Assembly: GCA_963580455.1 (NCBI GenBank)
Contig: OY756966.1
Span: 19,409,001 to 19,473,000 of the forward strand
Direction of reading: 5' to 3'
Length of the DNA stretch: 64,000 nt
DNA from: Euonymus europaeus
Lineage: Eukaryota; Streptophyta; Magnoliopsida; Celastrales; Celastraceae
Shown: one piece after another, positions 1 to 11,247 of the stretch
Layout: each line of letters starts with the position of its first letter
Numbering within the stretch: position 1 is the first letter of the stretch
The notes under the pieces: generated by a model
Told to the model about the DNA's origin: nothing
Databases searched by the model: none
What the model saw: the letters and a program-made list of their open reading frames with translations, nothing else
Position numbers and translations under genes: made by a program

Positions 1-1389
1 TTTCTAGCTTAGAAGTAGTTCGGAGGAAGAAATATTTTTGTATCAAACAATCTATTTGTTTAAAATAAGTCATATTTTTTGCAATATCGTTTGTTTTCAT
101 CTACTCTTTCTTTACCTTGCTTTCTAGTTTAAAGTAGTGTTAATCGTAGCATTTAGCGTTACATTTTTATTCTCAAAGTCTTATTAACTAAAGCACAGTT
201 TGAATCCACAAATCCTTTTGATCATATTCTTTATCAATTGATATGTGTCAAGTATCTGAAGATCTCATTAACGGTATATTTCATCCGTTGTGTTGAATAA
301 AATTCTATAACGAACGAATTAGAGACCATAGTGGAAAGCCAAAATGTCAAAGCAAAATACAATAAGGACTTCCATGCATATGGCAAAGGCAACGCCATTA
401 TGGAGATGGAGCCAATGAAGGGGCCGTAAACGAGGAATGTCAATCCTCTAATTTTGATGACAACCCTCATTCTGGGTTGTTCCAATAACTCAACAAGGCT
501 TTCTTCGATATCAAAGAGGCTGTTAGACTTATTTTCAATACCATGAAGGTATTATCAAACGGTGCTCGGATCAGAAAAAATATGACACAGTTCATGTAAT
601 TGAAAGCCAAAAATAGACCGTTGAACAAGTGTGTTGACTAGTAAACTGGTAGGTACATTGATCAAAAAAAGATCTCATGTCAAAGTTGATCGTGTTATCA
701 ATGATATGAATCATGTGTTAGGAAAAGTAGCCACACCAGTGGCTAACCAAACAGCCAAGGAAGTTCGTATACACTTTGAACCTATTATTGATAAGCACAA
801 CTTGTAAAATCAACAATAGGTACATTATCTTAGGCATCTAATGATCCCATTGAGACAAAGTAGGTTCTGGATAGATTGCAATTTCAGGAATGGAGAGCTG
901 GGATGTCGAGAAAAAAATAATTGACCATTACATTATCCACTAGTTAGCTCGTATGATGACCATCAAATAGTAAAGCTCCCATCGAGCGCCCTAATGAGGA
1001 ATTTAGGACATGTCTCACTAGGAAAAATCCAACCACACAATCCATTAGTTATGGAAAAACATGGAGTGGATTCAATAACCCAAAATATTGGTCGTATTAA
1101 CCCACCAAGTCCATACAGTTCGAATATAAAAGGAAGATAGTTCAACCAAAATCATTTCCCAAATTAGAATTACCCTAAATAAATGAAACAAACTTCCTGA
1201 ACTAGACCTCATATTAATTACACTAGGGGTATGTACCAGCCCATGGGGGTAATTAAAACCCTCTAAATATGTCTAGCGGTCCTTTCCCACCACCAACTAA
1301 CCAAATGACACCCGAAGGCATCATTGGCTTGATCGGGCAAATGTTTGGCCCCATAATCAATAGAATAGATAGGCCCTTATTTAAAAAAT
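1..1389. other. unassigned AT-rich leader upstream of a degenerate Ty3 gag
   Basis: No open frame of useful length or known domain was recognised. The stretch lies directly upstream of the gag remnant on the plus strand, so it is probably the 5' untranslated region and degenerate N-terminal gag of the same element. No LTR boundary or primer binding site could be found here. Confidence 0.35.
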
Positions 1390-3545
1390 CATATCTTGAA
1401 CAAATCGATTGAGAACACCCATATCCAGGGGGATTTAAAATGCCACATTTTGCATTATTTTCTAGAGAAGGTTCGCTGTCAGCTTTGGAGATTCACATGT
1501 CAGTGCAGGGAATACAATGTTGATAGCTTCTTAAAATTTAGATTGTTTCATAGTTCTTTTACTGCATCTGCATTTACTTTCTATATTAATTTTGCTTGCA
1601 AATTCTATTTTTTCCTGGGATGATATGCAAAAATAGTTCCAGGCCCATATTTCAAAAATTGACCCAGGTATATCAATTGCCAATTTGGCTCGATTGAGCC
1701 AAAGGGCCAAGAAATGCTGAGCAGTTTATCGCTCGATTAAAAAAAGCCAAGATAAGATGTAAGAATCACCTTTCTGAAGTTGAGTTTGTGAAATTGAAAA
1801 AAGATAGTTTAGATTTCGAACTTACGACGAAATTTGAGGGATGGTTTTTAACGATCTATTCGAGTTGTCAGAAAGGGTTTCCCAATATAAGATTATAATT
1901 CAGGAGAAAGCCCAAAGGAATCTTTATACTTATGGCACTTATTGCCAAGAATTAAATGACTGAGGTTGACTTGGGTGAATATGTCAAAGGACAATCCATC
2001 ACCTGTCAACCTTTTACTAAGAAGGATGTTGTAGCACCTAGGACCCTTAAAGGAGAAACTAGGAAATATACTTTCTATATTACTGAAGCAGATAAATTTT
2101 TTGAATGGCTAATAAGAAGATCAAAACTAGAGGAAAACATAAGATGCCTAGCCTTGACCAATTAAAAGGCAAGAAATTTTGTATAAGGCATGACATGTTT
2201 GAGCATTCTATGAAGAATTGCGTGGTTGAATGTGATTCAAGATCAAATCAAATCGGACAAATTAAAATTCGCTAATGAAGAGCAAATGGGGATTGATAAA
2301 TATCCTTTTTCAAAATATTTATCAATTCATATGATTGATGTGGTTGATATTTATCCTCGTTTTCTTCAGATGCAGATTACGAAATCTAGAGACATCACTG
2401 TGGCAAACAAGTTGTTCAATGAGTTGGTTGCTACTAACAGGCTGCATTGTCCAATAGTTCCACAACAGTCTTACTAGAACAAGTGCAAATGGCACTACAA
2501 TGATCGACATACTACTAATGTATGTATGAATTTTAGGAAGCATATAGACAAGATAGTGAGTAGTGCAGAAGCACTCTTTGGGAATCAATGAAGTGGTGAG
2601 TCTAAAAACCCTGGTTAATTCTAGGAAAGATTTGTCAAGCCCTTCTCAACAAAAGAGGGAAACGTTAGGCAAGGAAAGTCAGGACAAGGTTGCAGAAACT
2701 TTGACTGAGTTAAGCGCCAAAGTTTGGCCCAATGCCACCCAATCATAGAAGTTGAGATTGTTAAGATTTCCAAGAAATAGAGACCATGATTAATGAAGGT
2801 CCTTCCTTCTCAACAAGGAGATTGGGTAAAGTTTTAGCTCCAAAACAAAGGAAAGGAAGATGCGTTTGGATGGGCTCAACTCTCCAAATCGAAAAGGAGG
2901 AGGCTCATGCGCATAAGTGCAGGAGCCTATCACAAATTAATTCCAAATGGGGATGATCAGATCGATTGTACGGATTCGACTTATAGACTTAGCCAAAGTC
3001 ACAAAATCCTAGAGAAGAATCAACAGAAAACCTCTGATGATTACGCAATGTCTATTTTTCATTGCAATAATTTTTGGGACACTTGGAATTCCTCCTTGTC
3101 TCCAACACAAATGACGTTCAGGTAGTTTGAGTGTCAGACGGCCTTTACAATGACATCTAAATTCTCTGTCGAGTAAAATCAACCATCCAATCTGGAAAGA
3201 GATGTCGAAGATTCTCATTCTCCTGGACAAATCATTGACTTTGAGGAGAAGGAAGCGAGCTTGCTCTTCTTTCGATCTCTTGTTCAAAATGCTTGAACCT
3301 AGTGCCAAGAAACACATAAAAGCTTTATTTATCAAGGCATCCATCAATGTAATTCTTGTTCTAAAAGTGTTGGTGGGCAAGGGATCAACAATAAACATTA
3401 TTCCTGAAGCATTTACTAGAGACCTTTGGAATTAACCTTTTTATTGAGATTTTTCCCACTAATGTTGTAATACATGGATTCTTTAGACAAGTGATTCCTG
3501 CAAAAGCATTTCTTCCAATTCAAGTAGTGGTTGGAACATTGAGAA
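1390..3545 (+). pseudogene. degenerate Ty3/gypsy gag and protease remnant
   Basis: Broken gag-protease of an old Ty3/gypsy element. Conceptual translation with frame changes shows the retrotransposon gag core from about 1,405 to 1,670: YPGGFKMPHFALFSREG, then FRLFHSSFTASAFTFYIN and a SWDDMQ motif. A C-terminal gag stretch with GTYCQEL follows near 1,930, then TFYITEADKFFEWLI at 2,070-2,110, a phrase typical of a widespread dicot gypsy polyprotein family. From about 3,202 to 3,535 there is an aspartic protease-like fold (VLVGKGSTINIIPE, where the family usually has VLVDxGSxVNxxP), so the catalytic Asp appears lost. Stops and frameshifts are frequent. The RT of probably the same element resumes at 9,237, after several younger insertions. 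Confidence 0.7.
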
Positions 3546-3568
3546 TATAAAAGACCTTTCCCAACTTA

Positions 3569-4548
3569 TTAGATAATGTAATATGAAAAGTAGTAGAAAA
3601 CAATAACAAACGAAACACCACGAATTTAACGAGGAAACCCTACTTGGGAAAAACCTCGAGTCTTTAAGAGACCAAACTTTAAAGGAATCCACTATATGAG
3701 AAAAACTTACAACCTATTGTTACTTACGACTCGATTGTACAACTTGACTCAGCGTAGGCTTCAAACCAAATCAACACTACAAAGATGATTTGAAATACTC
3801 TTGAATCCTTCAAGAGATTTTGTTGTGGAAATACGATCCAAGTAACCTCAAGTTATCAGAGAAGCAGGTTACACCGGATGTGCAAAACTTGGTTTTTCTT
3901 CTTCCCTAGCCAGATCAAACTTGTGAAGGACGAACGAACAACACTCAATTACAAAAAACTCATTCTCTCTTGATTAATACATATATGATACTCTCACAGA
4001 TCACTCAAAGAGAATGAAACCATAAAATACTCGAAGCTCACAAATACAAGATCTCACAAAGACACCAAAAACACTCTCTAAGTTTCATACTCATCTTTGT
4101 GGGTTGTCTCAATATATAGACGTCCAACTGCCCTTGAGATTAAGATAATTATTGATCATGATTATCTCCAGTAGATAATAAACCACCTAGATTATGATAA
4201 ATAGAAGAGGTGCTTATCCCAGATAAAACAGCTACAATGATAGGAGAAAAACTTTTATCCAACACCCTAACCCATAGAGTGTCCATCCAAATCTTAACAC
4301 CTCTAGTGATATCTGATTTAGGAATTATTTAAATCACAATCACCTGAGATTTATCCCATAATTAGGGCAGAAAACACAATAATTAAGACTCTTAAAATCG
4401 TATACCAGGGTCCTTGTGTACATAGAATTCTAACTATCATCAAACACAAATTTTTAGGTAACCTAGAGCCTACATGGAAAACTTACATGTTGTTACATCC
4501 AACCTTATCACACAAGTGTCACTAAGCTTAGGATTTGTATCCTAACAA
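3569..4548 (-). mobile_element. LTR of a minus-strand LTR retrotransposon, copia-like
   Basis: The plus strand begins TGTAATATG and ends CCTAACA, so the LTR in its own orientation starts TGTTAGG. A polypurine tract (AAGGGGGAGAT on the minus strand, 4,549-4,559) abuts the end, as expected for a 3' LTR read on the minus strand. The text resembles copia LTRs in style (ACGAGGAAACCC, a TATATA near 4,112). The left border is inferred and no target duplication was found. It interrupts the Ty3 remnant just after its protease. Confidence 0.5.
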
Positions 4549-4559
4549 TCTCCCCCTTG
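4549..4559 (-). promoter_or_regulatory. polypurine tract of the 3.6-4.5 kb LTR element
   Basis: Read on the minus strand this is AAGGGGGAGAT, directly before the LTR start TGTTAGG. Such a tract primes plus-strand DNA synthesis in LTR retrotransposons. Similar tracts (TTGAGGGGGAG on the minus strand) recur near 4,630, 4,655 and 4,690. Confidence 0.5.
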
Positions 4560-5040
4560 ATACTTATGTGATAAAAAAATACTCATACTCATAAGTCATA
4601 TCTAGAACCTCGTGTTTCGAAAAACTCTCCCCCTCAAGAACCATAATTGAACTCCCCCTCAAGTAGACATGTATTTTCCTAAATGAACTCCCCCTCAATG
4701 AACTCAACATCCTACACTACATGCCAAAATAATCAAATCAAACAAACCTCTACATATCATAATATCATTGCATATATATAGCCAGAAAACATCAAGCACC
4801 ATCAACCAAAAATACAGAGATCAAAAGCAGTTGTGCACAAGATATCCAAAACACATCTGAACCAAACATTATCTAGACACAAAACACAAAACATAAACAT
4901 CCAAGACCTAAAACCAGTGTCCAATAGCAACACACCCTATACACACGACATACGATATATTTCTCCACCTAGTTTTTGAGACAAACAAGTATCAAAGATG
5001 TCGAGCTCGAATCTTGAAGCCATTGAGAATAGCACACTTT
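4560..5040. other. noncoding internal region with repeated polypurine-like tracts
   Basis: Internal part of the minus-strand LTR element. The words CTCCCCCTCAA or ACTCCCCCTCAA occur several times between 4,550 and 4,700. No coding sequence was recognised. Confidence 0.4.
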
Positions 5041-5041
5041 T

Positions 5042-6263
5042 TTATTGTCTTCTGCACGGTCTCCATCCGGCTTCAAATGCAACATGAAAGATGCCTTCCT
5101 TCTCAATGCCATCATCAATATGTTCCATAACGTAGTCTAAATTTGATGCGAGCAAATGCTTGGCATTAGAAAATTCATTTAGCTTGGAAGACACAATGTT
5201 GTGAACCTCTACAATGGAAGCTATAACCTTGGCTAGGATTTGTACAAACAGAGTCTCCAAGAGTTGAGTAAGCTTGGTCACCTACTCTAAGTCCCCTGAT
5301 CTGTCAATGCAGTAAGCTGAATTGACACATCAGAGGTTACAGGAGCTAGAGAGATAGTAGGTGCAAAATTGGAAGCTTTGACAAGATGAAGAAGATGAGA
5401 GTACGAAGACCCAGACTTGGGTTTAAGATCAGACAAGCGAAAATCATCATCATCAGTCACATCAAAAGATTTAGCCATTTGGGATTGACTACGAATGCAA
5501 GTTTGAGCAAAGATTGGAGGCCTAACAGTCCAACTATAACCATCTGGAATTTTAATATCTTTGGAGGTAAAGATCTTGTCAGAATGACCCCATAAGGAAG
5601 CTTAAATGGATGGTTCCTACATGCCTTAACTTACATGATACGATTGAAAATCACAGACGGCAAACAAATAGACTTTCCAGTAAGAATGAAATGAAACAAA
5701 CGACAATACCGCCCAATTAACTCCCTGTGGTGTTCAGTGGGTAAAACAGTGGAACACACAAAAATATTGAGAAGCCTATGACTAGACTTAAGGTATTTGT
5801 GAGGAAGTTTATCATTCAAAGGCTCAAAATCTCCCACATTTAGATAATGATGAATATCAGCTAATGGGGGTTCAGTGGGTAATTCAAACAGGTCAAAATC
5901 AGGATTAGAAACTAGAGGAGCATTCAATATTTCAAAAATCAAAGACTGTGAAAAAGGAAATTATACGCCATCAACTTCATCCTTTATCTCCCTAACAGAA
6001 AAATTTGCATAAAACTCCCTAACTAGGGTAGGACACTTAGTACTTGATGAGGTGGCAATAAGAGACCATGAAGGTGACAAAACGATATGAGTAATATATG
6101 AATCGTTCAACTCAGAGAAAAGAAAATTACACTCGATGCTGAGAGCCCTAGACACGAAGTTATCAAAATAAACAGTCTCAACCTCAGGATCAGCGAAACG
6201 ATGAACCAGAGCTTTGTCTTTTGCCTTTGATTTCTTGACTTTCCTCGATTCCAAACTAGACAC
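5042..6263 (-). pseudogene. captured ORF resembling the putative plant transposon protein domain
   Basis: Minus-strand coding remnant in at least four frame-separated pieces: 6,263-5,961, 5,942-5,631, about 5,600-5,460, and 5,281-5,042. The N-terminal part carries VREFYANFSV and the middle LIGRYCRLFHFILTGKSI. These resemble the domain that Pfam calls putative plant transposon protein, found in many captured or non-autonomous LTR-element ORFs. The C-terminal piece is helical and probably coiled-coil. A stop after the first piece and further frame breaks make it non-functional. It lies inside a minus-strand LTR element whose 3' LTR is at 3.6-4.5 kb. Domain assignment is from motif resemblance only, and the biochemical function of this family is not known to me. 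Confidence 0.45.
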
Positions 6264-6419
6264 ACAGCTTGTGGTGAGACACTTTCATGAAGCCATGGAA
6301 GACAGAAATTTGAGAGAATCAAAACACAAACTAAGTGAGTAATGAGTGACTCTTTGTGAATATGAAGCAGTAGGAAGTGGAGTAAGCAAAGAAATTTTGG
6401 GAAGAGAAGAGTTTTCACT

Positions 6420-7027
6420 GTTCAAGATTTCAATTACCTATACACTCCCCCAAAAAGTCGCACCACATTAAAGTCTGACATGAAGTGTCAATTTCAATAT
6501 TACCCTTTGAATCTGAATGATGTGGGCCTGAGAGCTATATAGCATTGAAGAAATGAGGTTACATAGCAGCTTACTTCTCCCTTGGCTTCTTTTATTTAAT
6601 ACATATTTCGCCCTAGATCACTGCTAGGACATCCTAGAGACATAAAAACACATAGCAGAGCTTACAAATAGACTAGACAATCAAGAGAAATTAGTATCAT
6701 GGATGAAATTTCCAGATTTGATATTCTTAACTCAATGTAATAATACATAGAAAAGAGAGAGTTACCATAAGTTGTGATCAAGAAATGGACTTACTAATCC
6801 TTTGTTATTGCCTTGAAATTTGATTCACGTTATTATTCATGTGCAGCTGTGTGTGAATCTCCAAAACTTGTTAGATCAAGACATAACATAATACAAAAGA
6901 TTATCTTTTCATAAGTTGTCAAATCTATATTCTTTGGTATGTTTATGTACATGCAAGCAAAATATAAGATTACCTCCTTTATTTCAAGAAGAGAAATCAT
7001 GAACTCATGGCGGCTTTCACAGTCAAG
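6420..7027. other. no recognised feature
   Basis: AT-rich sequence upstream (minus strand) of the captured ORF, probably the 5' part of the same element. The phrase CTTTATTTCAAGAA near 6,975 recurs near 7,800, suggesting that the segment between was inserted. Confidence 0.3.
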
Positions 7028-7745
7028 ATTGTTGGACCATAGGTCCTACATTTGTGTTTTGATGCAAAAATACATATTGGACTATTTGATTGTGCTTAAC
7101 TTTGGATGAATTTGGATAAATCATGAAATGAATTATATCTACTGATTTAAGCTTCATTATATATCTTGGGAAATCCTAAGCTTGAGAGCTTAGGTAGTGG
7201 ATGTAGGTGTGAGCACCGAACCACTATATATTCTTGTGCACACTATTTTGATTTCCTTGCTTGTTTGTGTGTTAAACTTGCTGCCTTGTAGTGACTTGTT
7301 TTTGATTATCATTCTATTGGTGTTATTGGTGATTTGTGTGCCTTATAAGTTGATATTAGGGTGTTGCTTGCTGCCATTGCTTGTTTGGATATTGCTTGTG
7401 GTTGAACAACTTGTGATTATTGAATTCTAGGTATATTTTTGATTGTTAATTTTCTAGAATACCAATCTGTCCGTGAATTGTTCATATATCTAGACTTTGA
7501 ATTTTGAGCTGAATTTTTGATATAGTGTTCATTGAGGTGTCGTAATATTGCATATCAAATTGTGTTACATTCCGAGTTGAATTGCTAGGTCAAATTGCAT
7601 TTACACGATTAGTGCGCAGATTTGCATTCTTGACATTGCCTTAATCATTTGTGAGTTTTTAGGTTGTGGTTTTGTACTTGGGGTTTACACTTAGTTTTTA
7701 AAACACAATTCACCCCCCCCCCCCTCTTGTGTTAGCCTAGTGATT
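7028..7745 (+). mobile_element. copia LTR-like fragment
   Basis: Begins near TTGGACCATAGGTCC and contains GTGGATGTAGGTGTGAGC followed by AACCACTATATATTC. It ends in AAAACACAATTCACC, a C-run (about 7,710-7,724) and TCTTGTGTTAGCC. This layout resembles the LTR of SIRE-type copia elements, where a CACCCCCTC stretch lies near the end. No internal domain and no second LTR were found, so this may be a solo or truncated LTR. Borders are approximate. Confidence 0.4.
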
Positions 7746-8280
7746 TCAAAGATAAAGTAGTTCCCCTTATTTCAAGAGATACTTATCCCTTATGCTTAGG
7801 TAGCTCCCTTTATTTCAAGAAATACACCTTTTTTTTTGTCGTAGCTCTTTCCATTTGTATAGCTTGTATCAAGTTCCTCAAAGAATTTGTTCAATAGATC
7901 TATCAAGACAAATATCAAGCATTATCTCAATCATACTTTACAAAAAGAGATTTTTAAAAATAATATATGACTAATAACATGATTCAAGGTAGGGATTCTT
8001 ACCCCTTTTTCTATCGTAATATTTTGTTCTCTGAAGAGCGGTTTGTATTCCTTCATTGGTAATCATTTTGTGTTCTTGCCTAAATTTCTCCTTAGGAAGA
8101 ATGAACCCACTTTGTTGGTTATTGATTAATTGCATACCTTATTAATGCTTAATCATCTATTGGGAATGTCACTCTCGTTCATGCATCACTTAGTTACGTC
8201 TACATATAAGTTTGTTATATATATATATATATACTTATCTTGCATAACATCATATATATGTATACTTCTCTTGCATAACA
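7746..8280. repeat. AT-rich region with a (TA)n tract and short tandem duplication
   Basis: Contains a TATATATA run near 8,215-8,232 and two copies of a phrase like CTTNTCTTGCATAACATCAT between 8,230 and 8,285. No coding sequence was recognised. The left end of the downstream LTR may lie here. Confidence 0.4.
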
Positions 8281-9236
8281 TCATTGGACATGCATTATAG
8301 TTGCATTGGAACTATGGGTATGGACTCGTAGTATCCTTAGGTTCTATTTGTGTGATGTTGGGTACCAATGGGGCATATTGTTGCAGAATCGGGTTTCCCG
8401 ATTGTGGAGGTGCATCTATGGTTGTCCGAGGCAAGGTGCAAGGTTTTCGATGATTTTATGAATATCCATTGACCGGTGCCAGGGCGTTGTAGGGTGTAAC
8501 TGATGATTATTATATCGTTGTGACATTTTAGATGCCATTTTGCTGCATTATGCTTATTTCATAATTCAGCCTTTAATCTTGATGACTCTTTATATTCCCT
8601 ATTGAGCCTTTTGCTCACCCTATTTCTTTTCTTCTATCCTTTAGGTGAGACAGGTGCTAAGAACCAGATTACGGATTAGTAGGAGGCTGCGTGACATGAA
8701 GGGCCACCCTAGGAGCACTAATTCATATTTTAATATGTTGGAACCTTGTTGGTTATTTGAGTAAATTTAGTACTTTGATCTTGTTGGATATTATGTTGCT
8801 TATATACCTATTTAGTATGTATGATGGATGGTCGGAGGTATATGTTGTGTGATCGAGACTGCTGTACCAGGACGATGGACCATGTGTTCGGATTTGTTGA
8901 CTTTGATAGTCATTGTCGATGATAATTATATGATGATGTTATGCATATTATTTACATGTGATTAGGAGGCCTAAGGCCCTGCCTAGAGTGTGAATGTTGT
9001 TAGATAGCCAGAGGCCCTGCTAGGCTGCAAAATTGTACTAATTGTTATTGATTATGGTTCGTATATGATGTCATATGTGACTTCAGGTTGGCACCCTTTG
9101 ATATACGGGGAGGTGATATCAGATTTTTGTTAGAATCCGTGGTTAAGATGACGTGTGGTGAGGTCCTTAGTGACGGTGTACATGTTAATAGTGGAGCACC
9201 CGGCTCAGTGTGTGAATTCTGAGTCAGGGCGTCACA
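8281..9236 (+). mobile_element. Ty3-type LTR fragment, plus orientation
   Basis: LTR sequence ending in CAGGGCGTCACA at 9,236, exactly where the Ty3 RT remnant resumes. It shares a series of landmarks, in reverse orientation, with 23,592-24,778: GAGCC..TGCTCACCCT, the GGCCTAAGGCCCTGCC/GGCCTGAGGCCCTGCA pair, and GATATACGGGGAG. The two are therefore diverged members of one LTR family, chromovirus-like in style. No internal domains are attached, so it is probably a solo LTR. The left border is not resolved. Confidence 0.5.
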
Positions 9237-9836
9237 TGTATGCCACTAAAACAAATGCAAAGAAGGCTGGAACCTAATTTGATTCCATCTATCAAAAAAG
9301 AAGTTGAAAAGCTCTTAATGACCAAATTCATTAGGCAAACTTGGTATACTGAATGGCTATCCAATATAGTGCTAGTTCTTAAGAATAATCGGAAGATGAG
9401 GATTTGTATTGATTATCAAGATATATACTAAGCAACACCTAAAGATGAGTACCCTATTCCAATAGGCTATTTATTAGTTGATTCGGTCTCAGGTCATAAG
9501 GTCTTATCTCTAATGCATGGATTCTCAAGTTAGAATCAAATTTTCATAGCTTCCTAAGATGTCAGTAAGATAGTTTTTTGTTGTTCGGGGTTGATTGGAA
9601 CTTTCGAATATATAATGATGCCCTTTGGCCTAAAAAAATGATGGTGCCACATACTAGCGAGCCATGAATGCAATCTTCCATGATGTAATTGGTTAGTCAG
9701 TCAAAGTTTATATTGATGATATTCTGGTCAAGTCGATTGATATTAACCAACTCTTGCATCATTCAAAAAATGCTTTTATAAGAATGAAGCAACATAGTTT
9801 GAAACTTAATCTTGCAAAATGTGCTTTTGGGTTTCC
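9237..9836 (+). pseudogene. degenerate Ty3/gypsy reverse transcriptase remnant
   Basis: Conceptual translation gives PLKQMQRRLEPNLIPSIKKE, MRICIDYQDIY, a stop, then ATPKDEYPIP, EYIMMPFGLKK and VYIDDILVKS. The catalytic YIDD box (9,709-9,720) is still legible, followed by NLAKCAFGF. This is the RT fingers and palm of a Ty3/gypsy element with several stops and frame changes. It is probably the continuation of the gag-protease remnant at 1.4-3.5 kb, with about 5.7 kb of younger insertions between. It ends abruptly at about 9,836; the rest of pol is absent. Confidence 0.75.
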
Positions 9837-10662
9837 CGTTCTATTTTGTCTAAAAGCAACCATTGATCAATCATACCCATTTCTTGAGGAATCCATTGAG
9901 CTCGACTAATTACATCAACATGATGAGACAGCTTAGGTAGTAAGACTTTTAGAATTGAATAAAATATTGTCACCGTACCATCCAAGTTCCTAGCTTTGAT
10001 TTCTTCTAGGGTGGAAGCAAGGCGCCCTATTTCTCTATTCTATGCTAAGCCTAACATTGAGCCTTGAATAAAAGATCCTAGTTATTATTGAATATATGAG
10101 GCAAGAGTTCGAGCCTACTGACTAGTAGAGCATATTGACTCTCCTGATATAGACTCTGACAGTAGTTTCTAAAATTAGGTTAAAAAATGGAATTTATGAG
10201 GCTTTAGAGAATATCAATAACATGGATAATCTGGAGAAGCAAGGAACATTTACCTGATTTTCCTTCACTGCTGGAGGATTTTTAATCCCAACAATAGGAT
10301 AGAGGGTTTGCACAGGTATAGCAGTAGCGACATAAGTTGAGTGAGAGTCTAAGACATGGGTTGGTCAGAACATTAGTGGCAACAAAGTTCTGGTCTGAAG
10401 TTTTCAATGCTTGTCCTTCCTCGGTGTGTCTGCCACAGGAGGTTTACTTACTTGTTTTCAGAAGGCTCTTCTAAAACGATTGTGGGTCCCTTAAATAAGA
10501 AAAATTCTCCCTAACATCCATTCGATTTCCTAGAATTGATGTCCTTTGTCACTGATATAGTATCTTCACCCTCAAAATGGATAGATTCAGTAACGAAATG
10601 ATGAATTTGTTGCTCTGGAATGAGAGTATTCTCCTTCATTCAAAAGAACAATTGCGAGTCTA
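9837..10662 (-). pseudogene. unassigned minus-strand coding-like segment
   Basis: I do not recognise this sequence. On the minus strand two stretches read open. One around 10,330-10,255 reads VATAIPVQTLYPIVG...PAVKENQ and is followed by a splice-donor-like CAG|GTAAAT. The other, around 10,045-9,845, reads REIGRLASTLEEIK...VISRAQWIPQEMG. A further open phrase with EDTISVTKDIN lies near 10,560. This could be an exon-intron gene fragment captured by a transposon or the 5' part of another element. No catalytic motif is visible. Confidence 0.25.
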
Positions 10663-11186
10663 TGTTGGAGAATACGCACTTGCGGAAACATTTTATAAAC
10701 AAGGAAAGCACATATGAGTAATCGATAGAAAAAACAACTTTCAAAAATTTATTGCTAATTATGATCAACATGCATAATCTATGACTGAACTAATTGTGTA
10801 AAGATTACGTACCTAAAGAGTTCTCTGAATTGATCTCTAAAAATCTATATTAGTCAACAGAATTGTTTCAAAGCTCACTCTCGCGGATCTTCCACCATAT
10901 GAACCAATTCTCAAACTTGGATTTTAAGAGTGTGGACTCCCTACACCAAGAACCTAAAAATCAGAAATAAAAATGTGGCGAAAATTAGATAGTCGAGTCC
11001 AACTGGTGTCTCACCTTCGGAAAACAAAACACATTAGTGTGTGTCTATATAGGGATCGGCCAACCAAGGGTTTCCTAACCCTGGGTGGTCAGCCCACACT
11101 CCTCTCTAATTAGGGAACTCCAACCTCAGTTAGGTTTCTTGATTCACTTAGGTTTGGGCTTACATGGGCTATAATGGGGACCAACA
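10663..11186 (-). mobile_element. solo LTR (TGTTGG...CCAACA), minus orientation
   Basis: The 524-bp segment is bounded by inverted TGTTGG and CCAACA. Read on the minus strand it has a TATA-like CCCTATATAGACACAC about 130 bp from its start (plus strand near 11,045), as in an LTR U3. Flanking pentamers (GTCTA and AGCAA) do not match, so no target duplication supports it as a simple insertion. It sits where the 3' end and 3' LTR of the neighbouring Athila element should be. Confidence 0.5.
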
Positions 11187-11247
11187 AGCAATCCTTGGGT
11201 TGCCTCCCAAGTAGCGCATTTGGTCTACGTCGTTACGCTCGACGTTG

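Noticed and set aside
3009..3398. 129-codon minus-strand frame
   Set aside because: Antisense of the degenerate Ty3 gag-protease on the plus strand; no motif.
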